Part shown: positions 47,396-55,394 of the stretch, piece by piece
Position numbering within the stretch: the first letter of the stretch is position 1
How the letters are laid out: every line of letters begins with the position of its first letter
DNA from: Actinomycetota bacterium
Lineage (GTDB): Bacteria; Actinomycetota; Thermoleophilia; Solirubrobacterales; 70-9
DNA: 64,000 nucleotides
NCBI GenBank assembly: GCA_018268415.1
Contig: JAFDWO010000152.1
Span: 1 to 64,000 of the forward strand
Direction of reading: 5' to 3'
The notes under the pieces: model-generated
Database searches by the model: none
What the model was told of the DNA's origin: nothing
What the model saw: the letters and a program-made list of their open reading frames with translations, nothing else
Translations under genes and position numbers: made by a program

Positions 47396-47453
47396 GCGGG
47401 GCACGGAGGCCGTCCATGGGACGAACCCCCGCGCAGGACCGGAAGGCCCCGGA

Positions 47454-47499
47454 CGCCCGCTGAGTTGAGGGCGTCCTGGCGCCCTCAACTCAGCGGGCG
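47454..47499. repeat. Class D hairpin, 20-bp perfect stem (CTGAGTTGAGGGCG)
   Basis: Arms 47454-47473 and 47480-47499 (CGCCCGCTGAGTTGAGGGCG) pair perfectly around TCCTGG. Near-identical at 54161-54204; a degenerate copy is at 60380-60424. Confidence 0.85.
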
Positions 47500-47624
47500 A
47501 GGGGTCGGGCCGTGACGGAACACGCACGAATGCGCCGGAGGCTCGATGCCTCGATGCGCCTCGCCTGACCCTCACACCTTCGTCCCGTGACACGGTCCTC
47601 CCCGCGCCCTCCCCCTCCCGGCGC

Positions 47625-47672
47625 GGCGGCCGCCGGGAGGTCACAGCCTGCCAGGACCTCCCGACGGCCGCC
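47625..47672. repeat. Class A hairpin with loop ACAGCCTGCCAG
   Basis: Arms 47625-47642 and 47655-47672 (GGCGGCCGCCGGGAGGTC) pair with one mismatch in 18. The loop is the same as in the hairpin at 37-94 although the stem sequence is unrelated. Confidence 0.8.
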
Positions 47673-47853
47673 GGGGCGCCGGCTCTCCCCGGCGCCACGC
47701 CCCGAGGCGTCGGCGCGCCCGCGCGCGGGCCTCTGCCCCCGTCCCGCGGTCGTCCTTTGGCCCGGTGGACGGGCCAAAAGGGCGACCGCGGGCCCGGCAC
47801 CCGCCGCCCCGGCCTTTCGGCCCATCAACGGGGGGATCGGTATCCGCTGGGGT

Positions 47854-49083
47854 CTATGGCAGTGGCCCGCCGGCGAGGGCCACGACCGTGCCGATCGCAC
47901 CTGCGGTCAGGAGGACCTGGACGACGCCACGGCGGGCGAGTAGCAGGGCGAGGGCGGCCGCGGCGAGGACGAGGAACTGCCAGGTCTCGGTGAGGGCGCC
48001 GGCGAGGGGGATGGCGGAGCCGAGGATGGCGCCGATCGCCGCCGGGCCGGCCCCGGCGAGGAAGCCGCGGGCGTGCTGGTTGCCGCGGAGGCGCTCGAAG
48101 CGCCCGCCGCCGAGGAGGATGAAGGAGAACGACGGGAGGAAGGCGACGAGGGCGGCGAGCAGGCCGCCGGCGAGCCCGTAGGCGCCGAAGCCGACCGCGG
48201 CGACCGTCGCCACGACCGGGCCCGGCGTGACCTGGCCGAGCGCCACCGCGTTGAGAAATTCGGCGTTGCTCATCCAGTGGTAGGTGTTGACGGCATCGCC
48301 CTGCATCAGCGGGATGATCACGAAGCCACCACCGAAGGACAGGGCCCCGACCTTGAGCGAGGTCCAGATCAGGTCGCCGACGCTTCCGGTGGCGACGGCG
48401 GCGAACGGGGCGAGGGGCACGACGTCACGCCAACCCCCGGCGAGCGCCGCCTTCGGCACGACCAGAAGCGGCGCGAACAGCGACGGCACTCCGCCCTCCC
48501 CCGCCGTGGCGCGCCGGACCAGGAGCTCGACGATGCCGCAGCCGAGCAGAACGAGGACGAGCCAGGGGCCGATGGTCGCCGCCGCGACCCCGCCCGCCGC
48601 GACGTAGGCGCCCCAGCGGAGGCGGGAGCCGCCGCCGCTGCGGGCGCGGTCGAGGCTCGGGCGCAGGAGGTCGATCCCCGCCCGCACGGCGACCGCGGCT
48701 ACCGCCGCCCCGGCACCGGCACCGGCACCGCGGATCCAGTCGGGCGGCGAGCCGGAGAGGAAGACCAGCGAAAGCGCGAGGATCAGCACGACCGCCGGGG
48801 CGATGAAGCCGACCCCGCCGACGATCGCCCCGGGCCAACCCGCCACCCGGTGCGCGCAGAAGATCGCCAGCTGGGTCGACGACGGCCCGGGCAGGAGCGA
48901 GCAGGCGGCGTTGGCGTCCTCGAATTCGTGATGGTCCATCCACCCTTCGCGGTCGACGACCAGCCTGCGCAGCAGGGAGATGTGGGCAGGCGGGCCGCCG
49001 AACCCGGTGACGCCGATCCGCGTCCACTCGCGGGCGACGCCGGCCAGCGGCGCCTCGGCCGGAGGCGCCGCCGTATCAGTCAT
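47854..49083 (-). CDS. chrA: Chromate transporter ChrA (long, two-domain)
   Basis: 409-residue CHR-superfamily membrane protein. Two homologous halves each begin with the family signature: ARVEWTRIGVTGFGGPPAHI-like (WTRIGVTGFGGPPAHISLLR) in the first, LIWTSLKVGALSFGGGFVII in the second. LLPGPSSTQLAIFCAHRVAG and LGQVTPGPVVATVAAVGFGA are the conserved gates. It exports chromate or a related anion by proton-coupled transport. The start at 49083 overlaps the end of the padR gene by 8 bases; the pair is probably one operon. Confidence 0.93.
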   Translation of the reverse strand: MTDTAAPPAEAPLAGVAREWTRIGVTGFGGPPAHISLLRRLVVDREGWMDHHEFEDANAACSLLPGPSSTQLAIFCAHRVAGWPGAIVGGVGFIAPAVVLILALSLVFLSGSPPDWIRGAGAGAGAAVAAVAVRAGIDLLRPSLDRARSGGGSRLRWGAYVAAGGVAAATIGPWLVLVLLGCGIVELLVRRATAGEGGVPSLFAPLLVVPKAALAGGWRDVVPLAPFAAVATGSVGDLIWTSLKVGALSFGGGFVIIPLMQGDAVNTYHWMSNAEFLNAVALGQVTPGPVVATVAAVGFGAYGLAGGLLAALVAFLPSFSFILLGGGRFERLRGNQHARGFLAGAGPAAIGAILGSAIPLAGALTETWQFLVLAAAALALLLARRGVVQVLLTAGAIGTVVALAGGPLP

Positions 49084-49378
49084 CGAGCACCTCCTCGGCC
49101 AGTTCGCGCAGTGCCCCGCGCATCCGCGCCAGCGCGTCACGCCCGTCGCCGGTGATCTTGTAGACGCGCCGCGAGTGTCCCTCCTCGACCACCTTGCGCG
49201 AGGTCAGCAGCCCCTCGGCCTCGAGCCGGTGCAGGGTCGGGTAGAGCGTCCCCGGGCTGATGTCATAGCCGTGCTCGGCGAGCTCCTTCGACATCCAGGC
49301 ACCGTGGATCTCCGCCTCGGCGGCGTGGTGGAGGATGTGGAGGTCGACGGCGCCCCGCAGGAACTCGCGCATCGCCAT
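49076..49378 (-). CDS. PadR-family regulator
   Basis: 100 residues. The winged HTH is FLRGAVDLHILHHAAEAEIH followed by SKELAEHGYDISPGTLYPTL and HRLEAEGLLTSRKVVEEG, the classic PadR core, with a short C-terminal dimerisation helix. The ATG at 49378 was chosen; the longer frame is spurious. A palindrome of the PadR type overlaps the start, so autoregulation together with chrA is likely. Confidence 0.9.
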   Translation of the reverse strand: MAMREFLRGAVDLHILHHAAEAEIHGAWMSKELAEHGYDISPGTLYPTLHRLEAEGLLTSRKVVEEGHSRRVYKITGDGRDALARMRGALRELAEEVLDD

Positions 49379-49393
49379 ATCGTGAACCGATAT
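49377..49393. promoter_or_regulatory. PadR-type operator palindrome
   Basis: ATATCG-TGAAC-CGATAT is a perfect inverted repeat overlapping the padR start codon and continuing into TATCGG. The half-site ATATCG is typical of PadR operators by family knowledge. Confidence 0.55.
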
Positions 49394-49425
49394 CGGCCCG
49401 CGATGTTGCCGTTTGGATAACGGGC

Positions 49426-50265
49426 CTAGGAGAACGGGAGCGGTTCGCGGAAGGCGCGGTCCGCGGCGGCCGCGGTGAGGTGGCCGTTGACGACGAGCTG
49501 GTCGAGCACATGGCGCTGACGGAGGCGGGCGACCTGCGGGTGGACGAGGGGGTCGTAGGCGCTCGGCGCCTGCGGCAGGCCGGCAAGCATCGCCGCCTCG
49601 CCCCAGGTGAGCCGGCGCGGCGAGACGCCGAAGTAGCCCTCCGCGGCGGCATAGTCGCCCCAGTAGCCGTTGCCGTAGTAGACCGAGTTCAGGTACATGT
49701 TGAGGACCTGTTCGTGGGAATAGGCCAGCGACAGCTTGACCCCCATGCCGATCTCTTCGAGCGTCCCCCACACCCCGCCCCCGTGCGGATAGAGCCGCTT
49801 GGCGAGCTGCTGGGAGATGGTGCTGCCGCCCGGGTCTTCGCTGGTCCCGAGGGTCGCGAGCGCGGCGCGCCCCGCCCCGGCCGCCACGTCGAAGGCCGGG
49901 TTGGCGTAGAAGTTCTCGTCCTCGGTCGAGACCACCGCGTCCCCCAGTCGCAGCGGCGGCGGCGCGGGCAGCGGGTGGCCGCCCTCCCCCGCGAGCAGGG
50001 TCGCGACCCTCGCTTCGGCGTCACCGACGCCGGGCAGCGTCAGCAGGTAGACCGTACTCCCGACGATCGGCACCAGCAACACGGCGAGGATCGCGACGAC
50101 CACGCGCAGAAGCCATCGACGGCGCGTCGAGGAGCGCCTGGCCTGACCACCGGCTCCGGCGGGAGCGGCCTCCTCACGCCGATCGGGCCGCAATCGATGC
50201 AGGACGCCCGCCGCCCCGGGGTGGCGGGCGCCAACCCCGCTGGTGCCATGCCCGCTGCCGGACAT
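49426..50265 (-). CDS. mtgA: Monofunctional peptidoglycan glycosyltransferase (GT51)
   Basis: 279 residues. An N-terminal basic stretch and one membrane anchor (about 50-75: RVVVAILAVLLVPIVGSTVY) precede the GT51 domain. Active-site motifs are STEDENFYANPAFDV (catalytic Glu), GGSTISQQLAKRLYPHGGG, and SHEQVLNMYLNSVYYGNGYW followed by AAEGYFG. There is no transpeptidase domain, so it polymerises glycan strands only. It is flanked by two COG4705 genes, and an OmpR-type box at 50357-50375 lies about 90 bases upstream, suggesting envelope-stress control. Confidence 0.92.
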   Translation of the reverse strand: MSGSGHGTSGVGARHPGAAGVLHRLRPDRREEAAPAGAGGQARRSSTRRRWLLRVVVAILAVLLVPIVGSTVYLLTLPGVGDAEARVATLLAGEGGHPLPAPPPLRLGDAVVSTEDENFYANPAFDVAAGAGRAALATLGTSEDPGGSTISQQLAKRLYPHGGGVWGTLEEIGMGVKLSLAYSHEQVLNMYLNSVYYGNGYWGDYAAAEGYFGVSPRRLTWGEAAMLAGLPQAPSAYDPLVHPQVARLRQRHVLDQLVVNGHLTAAAADRAFREPLPFS

Positions 50266-50356
50266 GGCGCTAGGCGTCGCGGCTGTGGCAGAACCGCGGC
50301 GACCTCGAGGTGACGCCGGCGAGCTCGATCATCGCCGCCCAAACCTAGGCCCACCC

Positions 50357-50375
50357 CGTTAACGGCAGGTGAGAG
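50357..50375 (-). promoter_or_regulatory. OmpR-type box upstream of the GT51 gene
   Basis: Minus strand CTCTCACCTGCCGTTAACG, matching the box at 47357-47395 and spaced identically between CTCAC and TTAA. Confidence 0.55.
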
Positions 50376-50388
50376 GCGGTGGCGGCGC

Positions 50389-51609
50389 TCAGGTCGCCGC
50401 CACCGCCTCGGTCGGCAGGCCCAGCTGGGCGACCCGCCGCGGGAGATCGACATGCAGCCAGTGCGAGAGGTGCACCGGCGGCGTCTCCAGGATGATCCCG
50501 GTGTAGGCACCGGCGTCGAGCTCGGCGACGATGTCGTCGTAGGCATTCGGGCTCTCCGCCACCCGTCCGGTGATCTCGCCGCCGGCCGCTTCCCGCAGCG
50601 GCGGCAGCGCCTCGGCGAGGAGGGCATCGCCGTCGACCCCGGCCGGATCGCCGCGGTCGAAGCCGAGGTGATCGGGGTTGGGGACGAGGACGCGGAACTC
50701 CGCCGGACCGACCGCGGCCCGGCGCCGCACGGCATCGATCAGCGACTCGGTCGGCGCCACCTTGTTCAGCACGACGAGCACAGCGGGGCCGGTGCCGGGG
50801 GGAGCGGCGACCGGCCCGCTGCGGATCACGTCCCGCTTGGAGATCGCCAGGTAGACGACCAGCACCAGGATCGTGCTGAGGAAGAGGATCGAGGTCATGG
50901 TGGTGCCGAGGCCGAGCCCGCCTTCGACCCGCGGCGAGGCGAGGTAGTCGCCGATCGACGCGCCCAGCGGCCGGGTGAGGATGTAGGCGAGCCAGAAGGA
51001 GAGGATCGCGTTCATCTTCAGGACGAAGTGGAGGAAGGCGATGATCGCGATCCCGCCGGCGAAGATTCCGACCGTCGGCAGGTACCCGAGGGCGAGCTTC
51101 TCGGAGAGGAGGTCACCGGCGGAGGTGCCGAGGGCGAAGGTGAAGAGGATCGTCAACCAGTAGAACGCCTCGCGCTTGGTGGTGACGATGGTGTGGACTG
51201 ACAGGGTGCGCTCGCTCGCGTACCAGGCGGCGAACACACCGATCAGGCAGGCGCTGAAGGCGATCGTCGTCGTTTCCAGCGTCACCCCGTAGTTTTCGAC
51301 GAGGTTGTCGCTGACCAACGTGCCGACCACGCTTACCAGCACCACCGCCAACCAGTAGATAGCGGGGACGTAGCGGCGTACTCGGAACTGGGCGACGATC
51401 ACCGCGATCAGGACCGCGCCCATGATGTAAGAGGTGTTGGTCAGGCCGAGCCCGAGATTTTCGTTCAGGTTGTCGGCAAAGGTCTCGCCCACCGTGGTGC
51501 AAAGCACCTTGATCACCCAGAAGTAGACAGTGATCTCGGGGACCTTGTTGAGCATGCGGCGCCCGTAGCTGGGGACCGTCGGGCTGGTGAGTGCCTGAGC
51601 TGAGTTCAT
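50389..51609 (-). CDS. COG4705 membrane protein 2 fused to a UspA-like domain
   Basis: 406 residues from ATG 51609 (MNSAQALTSPTVPSYGRRML). The N-terminal ~270 residues match COG4705 protein 1: KVPEITVYFWVIKVLCTTVG then ETFADN, FALGTSAGDLLSEK, RPLGASIGDYLASP. After the last helix (about 275-290) comes a soluble ~115-residue domain (AVLVVLNKVAPTESLIDAVR...) resembling universal stress proteins, with a final SHWLHVDLPRRVAQLG pattern. This fusion links membrane transport with a nucleotide-type sensor. An OmpR-type box lies just upstream. The role is inferred only. Confidence 0.83.
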   Translation of the reverse strand: MNSAQALTSPTVPSYGRRMLNKVPEITVYFWVIKVLCTTVGETFADNLNENLGLGLTNTSYIMGAVLIAVIVAQFRVRRYVPAIYWLAVVLVSVVGTLVSDNLVENYGVTLETTTIAFSACLIGVFAAWYASERTLSVHTIVTTKREAFYWLTILFTFALGTSAGDLLSEKLALGYLPTVGIFAGGIAIIAFLHFVLKMNAILSFWLAYILTRPLGASIGDYLASPRVEGGLGLGTTMTSILFLSTILVLVVYLAISKRDVIRSGPVAAPPGTGPAVLVVLNKVAPTESLIDAVRRRAAVGPAEFRVLVPNPDHLGFDRGDPAGVDGDALLAEALPPLREAAGGEITGRVAESPNAYDDIVAELDAGAYTGIILETPPVHLSHWLHVDLPRRVAQLGLPTEAVAAT

Positions 51610-51631
51610 GCGCGGCACTGTGGGGAACGGT

Positions 51632-51651
51632 CCTGAAAACGAGGTGAGAGA
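51632..51651 (-). promoter_or_regulatory. OmpR-type box upstream of COG4705 gene 2
   Basis: Minus strand TCTCTCACCTCGTTTTCAGG, about 25 bases from the start at 51609. A looser box, TCCTCACGCAACCTTCATC, lies at 51714-51732 on the plus strand before the glycosidase gene. Confidence 0.5.
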
Positions 51652-51755
51652 CCCATCGGACGGCCTGCCATCTGTGGGGACGGGACGGCGACGGCCCCAG
51701 CGGCGACGCGAAATCCTCACGCAACCTTCATCTTCTCGCGCAAAGGTGCGGGGCG

Positions 51756-52958
51756 ATGGCCACGGTCACTGCTCCGCCGCCGCCCCCTACCCGGCGGCGC
51801 CCACCTCCGCCGAGTCTGCCGATCTGGAGGCGGGTCAGGCGCATAGTGACCGTGGCCTGCATCTTCTGTCTCGCGCTGGCGGCGCTCTCGTGGGTGCCGG
51901 CGGTGACCGGCAGTCGCAACCTGAGCATCACGGTGGCCAGCGTCGAGTGGTTGCGCAGCCATGGCGGCAACCCGATCGTCTCGGAAATCGAGAACTTCTA
52001 CTACCAGCTGAAAGAACCGGGGAAGGGCGGCCCGCCGCTGAAGTCCCTGCCCCACGTCGGCGTCGCCGCGGCCGGCGGGAGCTCCGAATCGGAAGGCTCG
52101 GAAGGCGGCGAATCCCAGGTCGCCTACTCGCCGCCGAACGTCAATCCGCTGATCCACCCGAAGCTCCCCGGCGAGGGCGTCTGGGAGAAGGCGGGCGCCA
52201 AGGTCGGACCACGGCCGCCGGTCCTCCTCACCACCTTCCGCAGCGATCCCGAATACCCGCAGTTCGTCGCCGGGGTCGCCTGGATCGACCACACCCAGAC
52301 CGAACTCGCCTACGTCCCCGGGCTGGCCGAGCCACCCGAACCGCTGGAAGACCGTGGCAACGGTGAAGTACCGCCGAACCTGCGCAAACGGCTCGTCGCC
52401 ACCTTCAACGGCGGCTTCCCGCTCGAAACCTCGAACGCGGGGCTGATCTACCGGGGGAAGGTGAAGGAAACTATGGTGAACGGGATCGCCACGGTCGTCC
52501 GCTATCGCGACGGCCGCATCGACATCGTCAAATGGAACCAAGGCCCGGGCGCGCCGAAGAACGTGTGGTTCGCGAAGCAGAATCTCCCGCCGATCATCTA
52601 CGAAGGCAAGCTGAACCCGAACCTCAGCGACGGTCCCGAATGGGGTGAAACCGTGAACAACGCGACGCGGGTGTGGCGCTCCGGGCTCGGCATCGACGCA
52701 CACGGGAACCTGATGTACGCGGCGGCGAACTATCAGACGGTCGAATCGCTGGCCAAGGTGCTCCAGCGGGCGGGCGCGGTGCGGGCGATCGAGCTCGACA
52801 TCAACGAAGACTGGACCAGCTTCATCAGCTACCGCCATCCCGGCGCGCTCGATCCGAGCAACCTGCTGCCGGAAATGTACCGTTCGCCGGAACGCTATCT
52901 GACCCCGGACGAACGGGACTTCTTCGCCATCTACCTGAAACCGGGGCAGCCCTGGTGA
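51756..52958 (+). CDS. Membrane-anchored phosphodiester glycosidase (NAGPA/DUF2233)
   Basis: 400 residues. The N-terminus is Pro-rich, then one membrane anchor (about 28-50, IVTVACIFCLALAALSWV). The phosphodiester glycosidase domain is recognised by VAWIDHTQTELAYVPG, VATFNGGFPLETSNAGLIYR, SGLGIDAHGNLMYAAANYQT and AIELDINEDWTSF. It may remove phosphodiester-linked sugars from envelope polymers such as teichoic-acid-like glycans. Of 27 glutamates I counted 21 GAA codons, opposite to housekeeping genes. The GTGA overlap with the next ORF suggests cotranscription. Confidence 0.87.
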   Translation: MATVTAPPPPPTRRRPPPPSLPIWRRVRRIVTVACIFCLALAALSWVPAVTGSRNLSITVASVEWLRSHGGNPIVSEIENFYYQLKEPGKGGPPLKSLPHVGVAAAGGSSESEGSEGGESQVAYSPPNVNPLIHPKLPGEGVWEKAGAKVGPRPPVLLTTFRSDPEYPQFVAGVAWIDHTQTELAYVPGLAEPPEPLEDRGNGEVPPNLRKRLVATFNGGFPLETSNAGLIYRGKVKETMVNGIATVVRYRDGRIDIVKWNQGPGAPKNVWFAKQNLPPIIYEGKLNPNLSDGPEWGETVNNATRVWRSGLGIDAHGNLMYAAANYQTVESLAKVLQRAGAVRAIELDINEDWTSFISYRHPGALDPSNLLPEMYRSPERYLTPDERDFFAIYLKPGQPW

Positions 52959-53197
52959 GGGTGCCGCGGAACGTGTCCCCCGCCGCCGCACGGCGCCGGG
53001 CCCTTCTCGTCGACGTGGTGCTCGGGGTGTCGATCGCGATCCTCGCGACTATCGTCGCCGCCGGGATCGGGGTGGTCGGCTTCTTCAGCCTGATCTGCGC
53101 GCTGGTGCTGGTGCCCTGGTACCTGCTCGAAGGGCGAATCCGACGATCCAGACAGCGCCCGCGTAGATCAGCACGGCCAGGACAGTCGCGGCGCTGA
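52955..53197 (+). CDS. Small membrane protein, convergent overlap
   Basis: 80 residues from GTG 52955, overlapping the stop of the glycosidase gene (GTGA). Two hydrophobic segments are visible (LLVDVVLGVSIAILATIVAA and GVVGFFSLICALVLVPWYLL), with a basic Arg/Ser-rich tail. The last 113 bases overlap the end of the UPF0104 gene on the other strand, an unusually long antiparallel overlap. The first part looks genuine; the C-terminal tail could be an over-extension. Function unknown. Confidence 0.6.
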   Translation: MRVPRNVSPAAARRRALLVDVVLGVSIAILATIVAAGIGVVGFFSLICALVLVPWYLLEGRIRRSRQRPRRSARPGQSRR

Positions 53198-54038
53198 CCA
53201 CCATTCCGGCGGCGGTCGCGGTGACGATCGTCGTGCTGCCGCCGAGGGCGGCCACCATCGACGCCGGACCGGTGCCGACACCCAGCGGCAAGAGCCCCAC
53301 CGCGCCCATCGTGAAGAGGACCAGGCAGACGTGGGCCGGGTCGGTCGGGAGGTCGAACCCCGCCATCACGATCAGCGTCCGCAGGAACGCCATCGCGGTG
53401 AAGCCGGCGACGATCAGGGCGAGGCGGTTGCGCAGGCGCGGGTCGGCGAGCACCCCGAGCCCAGCGGCCAGCCGGTGATCTTCGAAGCGGTCATGCAGCA
53501 CGCGCAGCAAGGCGAGGACCGTCAGCGCCCCGCCGAGCATCGCCCAGGGCGCCCAGCCGGGAATCAGCCCCACGGCGGTCGATCCGATCGCCGCCAGCAC
53601 CGCCGAGGCGCAAACCTCGAAGAGCACGATCGGCGCGTCACCGAGGGCGATCCGCGCGACTGCCGGACAGTCCTCGCCGGCGAAGCGCCGCAGCAGCGCC
53701 ACCCGGGTCGGCAGCGCCGCCTGCCCCTGGAGCGTTCCGGCGAGGAAGGCGCCGGCGTTCGCCGCGTGCACCTCCTGCGCGCCGACGCTCCCGCCGCCCG
53801 CCGCGCGGAGCACCGTGCGCCACGCCTCGGTCCGCAGCACCAGCGTCAGGAGGTGTGCAGCGATCGCGGCGGCAAACACCCACGGAGGCACCGCCACCAA
53901 TGCCGCCCCGAGCGCCGCCCCCCGCGTCGCGATCAGATACCCGACCAGCCCCACCGCACCGACCGGCACCAGCGCCGAGAACGCCCGGCGAAGAACGGGC
54001 CGGGTCGCCGTGCGAAGGACGGTCCTGGGGGCGGTCAT
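53085..54038 (-). CDS. UPF0104/lysylphosphatidylglycerol synthase-type membrane protein
   Basis: 317 residues, at least seven hydrophobic segments. The family pattern is recognisable: GVRLRL-like start absent but AANAGAFLAGTLQGQAALPT, RFAGEDCPAVARIALGDAPI and the conserved GAVGLLPLGVGTGPASMVAA near the C-terminus. Such proteins (the transmembrane part of MprF, or YbhN) flip or transfer lipids; no catalytic aminoacyl domain is present. A lipid-flipping or glycolipid role in the envelope is plausible. Confidence 0.83.
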   Translation of the reverse strand: MTAPRTVLRTATRPVLRRAFSALVPVGAVGLVGYLIATRGAALGAALVAVPPWVFAAAIAAHLLTLVLRTEAWRTVLRAAGGGSVGAQEVHAANAGAFLAGTLQGQAALPTRVALLRRFAGEDCPAVARIALGDAPIVLFEVCASAVLAAIGSTAVGLIPGWAPWAMLGGALTVLALLRVLHDRFEDHRLAAGLGVLADPRLRNRLALIVAGFTAMAFLRTLIVMAGFDLPTDPAHVCLVLFTMGAVGLLPLGVGTGPASMVAALGGSTTIVTATAAGMVVSAATVLAVLIYAGAVWIVGFALRAGTRAPAPARRSG

Positions 54039-54500
54039 CTATCACCGATCTTGCGACCGTCACCTTGGCGCCAGATGAGACCAGCGTGAGGGGTCTCTCA
54101 TCTGGCGCCGGGGTGCACCGGGCGCCGAGGCGCACCCCGTCCGGGACCGGGGCCCCGGACGTCCGCTGAGTTGAGGGCGCCCTGGCGCCCTCAACTCAGG
54201 GGACGAAGGGTCGGGCCGTGACGGAACACGCACGAAGGCGCCTGAACGTCACGGAAGGCAGGAGGCTCAACGCTCCGTGGGCCTTCCGTGACCCCCCGCC
54301 CCCGACAGGAGAGTCGAGACCTGTGCGCTTCACCCCGACCGACGCCCGGAGGCGTCGGTCGGTCGGGGCGAGGCCTGCGGTCGCCCCGCGCCCCCGTCCA
54401 GCGGGCCAAGGGACGGCCGCACGCCTCGCCCCGCCGGCCTTCCGTCACACGCCCCCGTTGATGGGCCGAAAACTCAAGCGGAGCTTGAGTTTTCGGCCCA
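54039..54500. repeat. Gene-free repeat island 6
   Basis: No gene. It contains an imperfect hairpin GGCGCCAGATGAG.../...CTCATCTGGCGCC (54067-54109), the class D hairpin (54161-54204), the linker GGTCGGGCCGTGACGGAACA plus CGCACGAAGGCGCC, and a GGAAGGC...GCCTTCC pair (about 54250-54290). It ends with a perfect class C hairpin (54457-54505), which runs up to the next gene's 3' end. Confidence 0.7.
54161..54204. repeat. Class D hairpin, near-identical to 47454-47499
   Basis: CTGAGTTGAGGGCGCC (54166-54181) pairs perfectly with 54184-54199, with an outer GTCC/GGAC pair. Similarity to island 5 continues for about 110 bp in total, into GGTCGGGCCGTGACGGAACA. Confidence 0.85.
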
Positions 54501-54505
54501 TCAAC
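54457..54505. repeat. Class C hairpin, 23-bp perfect stem, second copy
   Basis: Arms 54457-54479 and 54483-54505 are identical in sequence to those at 18023-18071, with loop GGA instead of CTG. It overlaps the last bases of the membrane-protein gene starting at 55394. Confidence 0.9.
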
Positions 54506-55394
54506 ACCGAGTGGCGCGGTGGGTGCGGGTGGCGGCGATCGTGGCGGGGACGACCAGGGCGGCCATCGCCAGTAGCTGGATCACCAGGGAGGCCCGTACG
54601 TCGGGGTTGCCGAGAGGGCCGTTCGGGGCCGCGGCGAGGTTGGTGGCGGCGACGACCAGGGCGACCAGGTAGGCCAAGGTCAGCAGGGCGATCCCGGCCA
54701 TCGCTGCGACGACGATGCTCGCGCAGGCGGCCGCAAGGCGGAGCGCCCCCGGCGGCACGGTGATCGCGAAAAGTCCGCGGCGGGCCGCGCGGGCGCACCC
54801 CACGCCGCAGGCGAGGGCAACCAGGGTCCAGGCGGTGAGGATCAGTGCGTCCACGGGGCCGGAGCGGTTCGGTGCGACCCCGGCAATCAGGGCGAGGGCC
54901 GCGGTCGCACCGACGAAGGCCACGACCGAGCCGCAGACGAGCAGGGTGGCGCGGCGGACCTCGGGACGGGTCCGGGCCTGGCGGAGCGCGGCGAGGACCA
55001 GCGGCGCCGCGCCAATCGCCACGGCCAACGAGCCGACGACGGCGAGGAGCTCGATGCCGATGCGGGCAAGCCCAAGCACTTCCGGCGCCCCCGACCTGCC
55101 TTCGAGGAGCGGCCCCTCGGACGTCTTCGCCAACGCGAGCCCGGCGAGCGCGAAGAGGACCCAGCAGAGCAGGACCGCGCTGATCCCGAGCCTGGCCCGG
55201 TCCTCGCGGCGCAGCTCGCCGGCGACCGCCGGCGTGGGCCGTAGGTGGGCACGCAGGGCACCGCGGACGAGGTCGGCGACGGCGCGCGGCGACGCGCCCT
55301 GGTCCTCGAGCAGAGCCGCCATCTCGGCGCCATAGCGACGCCGGTAGGCCAGCGGGTAGAGCGCCAGGGCGAGGCGCGCCAACCGCGCGCTCAC
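54501..55394 (-). CDS. PadR-associated membrane protein
   Basis: 297 residues. The N-terminus RLARLALALYPLAYRRRYGA with EMAALLED is typical of membrane proteins encoded next to PadR regulators in actinobacteria. About seven hydrophobic segments follow (ISAVLLCWVLFALAGLALAK and others), ending in a basic tail. It may be a permease-like or sensor protein; no function is established. Its start overlaps the padR stop by four bases. Confidence 0.78.
   Translation of the reverse strand: MSARLARLALALYPLAYRRRYGAEMAALLEDQGASPRAVADLVRGALRAHLRPTPAVAGELRREDRARLGISAVLLCWVLFALAGLALAKTSEGPLLEGRSGAPEVLGLARIGIELLAVVGSLAVAIGAAPLVLAALRQARTRPEVRRATLLVCGSVVAFVGATAALALIAGVAPNRSGPVDALILTAWTLVALACGVGCARAARRGLFAITVPPGALRLAAACASIVVAAMAGIALLTLAYLVALVVAATNLAAAPNGPLGNPDVRASLVIQLLAMAALVVPATIAATRTHRATRC

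Larger units (their letters stand above)
47396..47853. repeat. Gene-free repeat island 5
   Basis: No gene seen. In order it holds a class D hairpin (47454-47499), the linker GGTCGGGCCGTGACGGAACA plus CGCACGAATGCGCC, and the linker CCTCACACCTTCGTCCCGTG plus ACACGGTCCTC (47568-47607). A class A hairpin (47625-47672), a 22-bp near-perfect hairpin (47743-47792) and one class C arm (47809-47828) follow. The ordering resembles islands 6 and 7. Confidence 0.7.
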
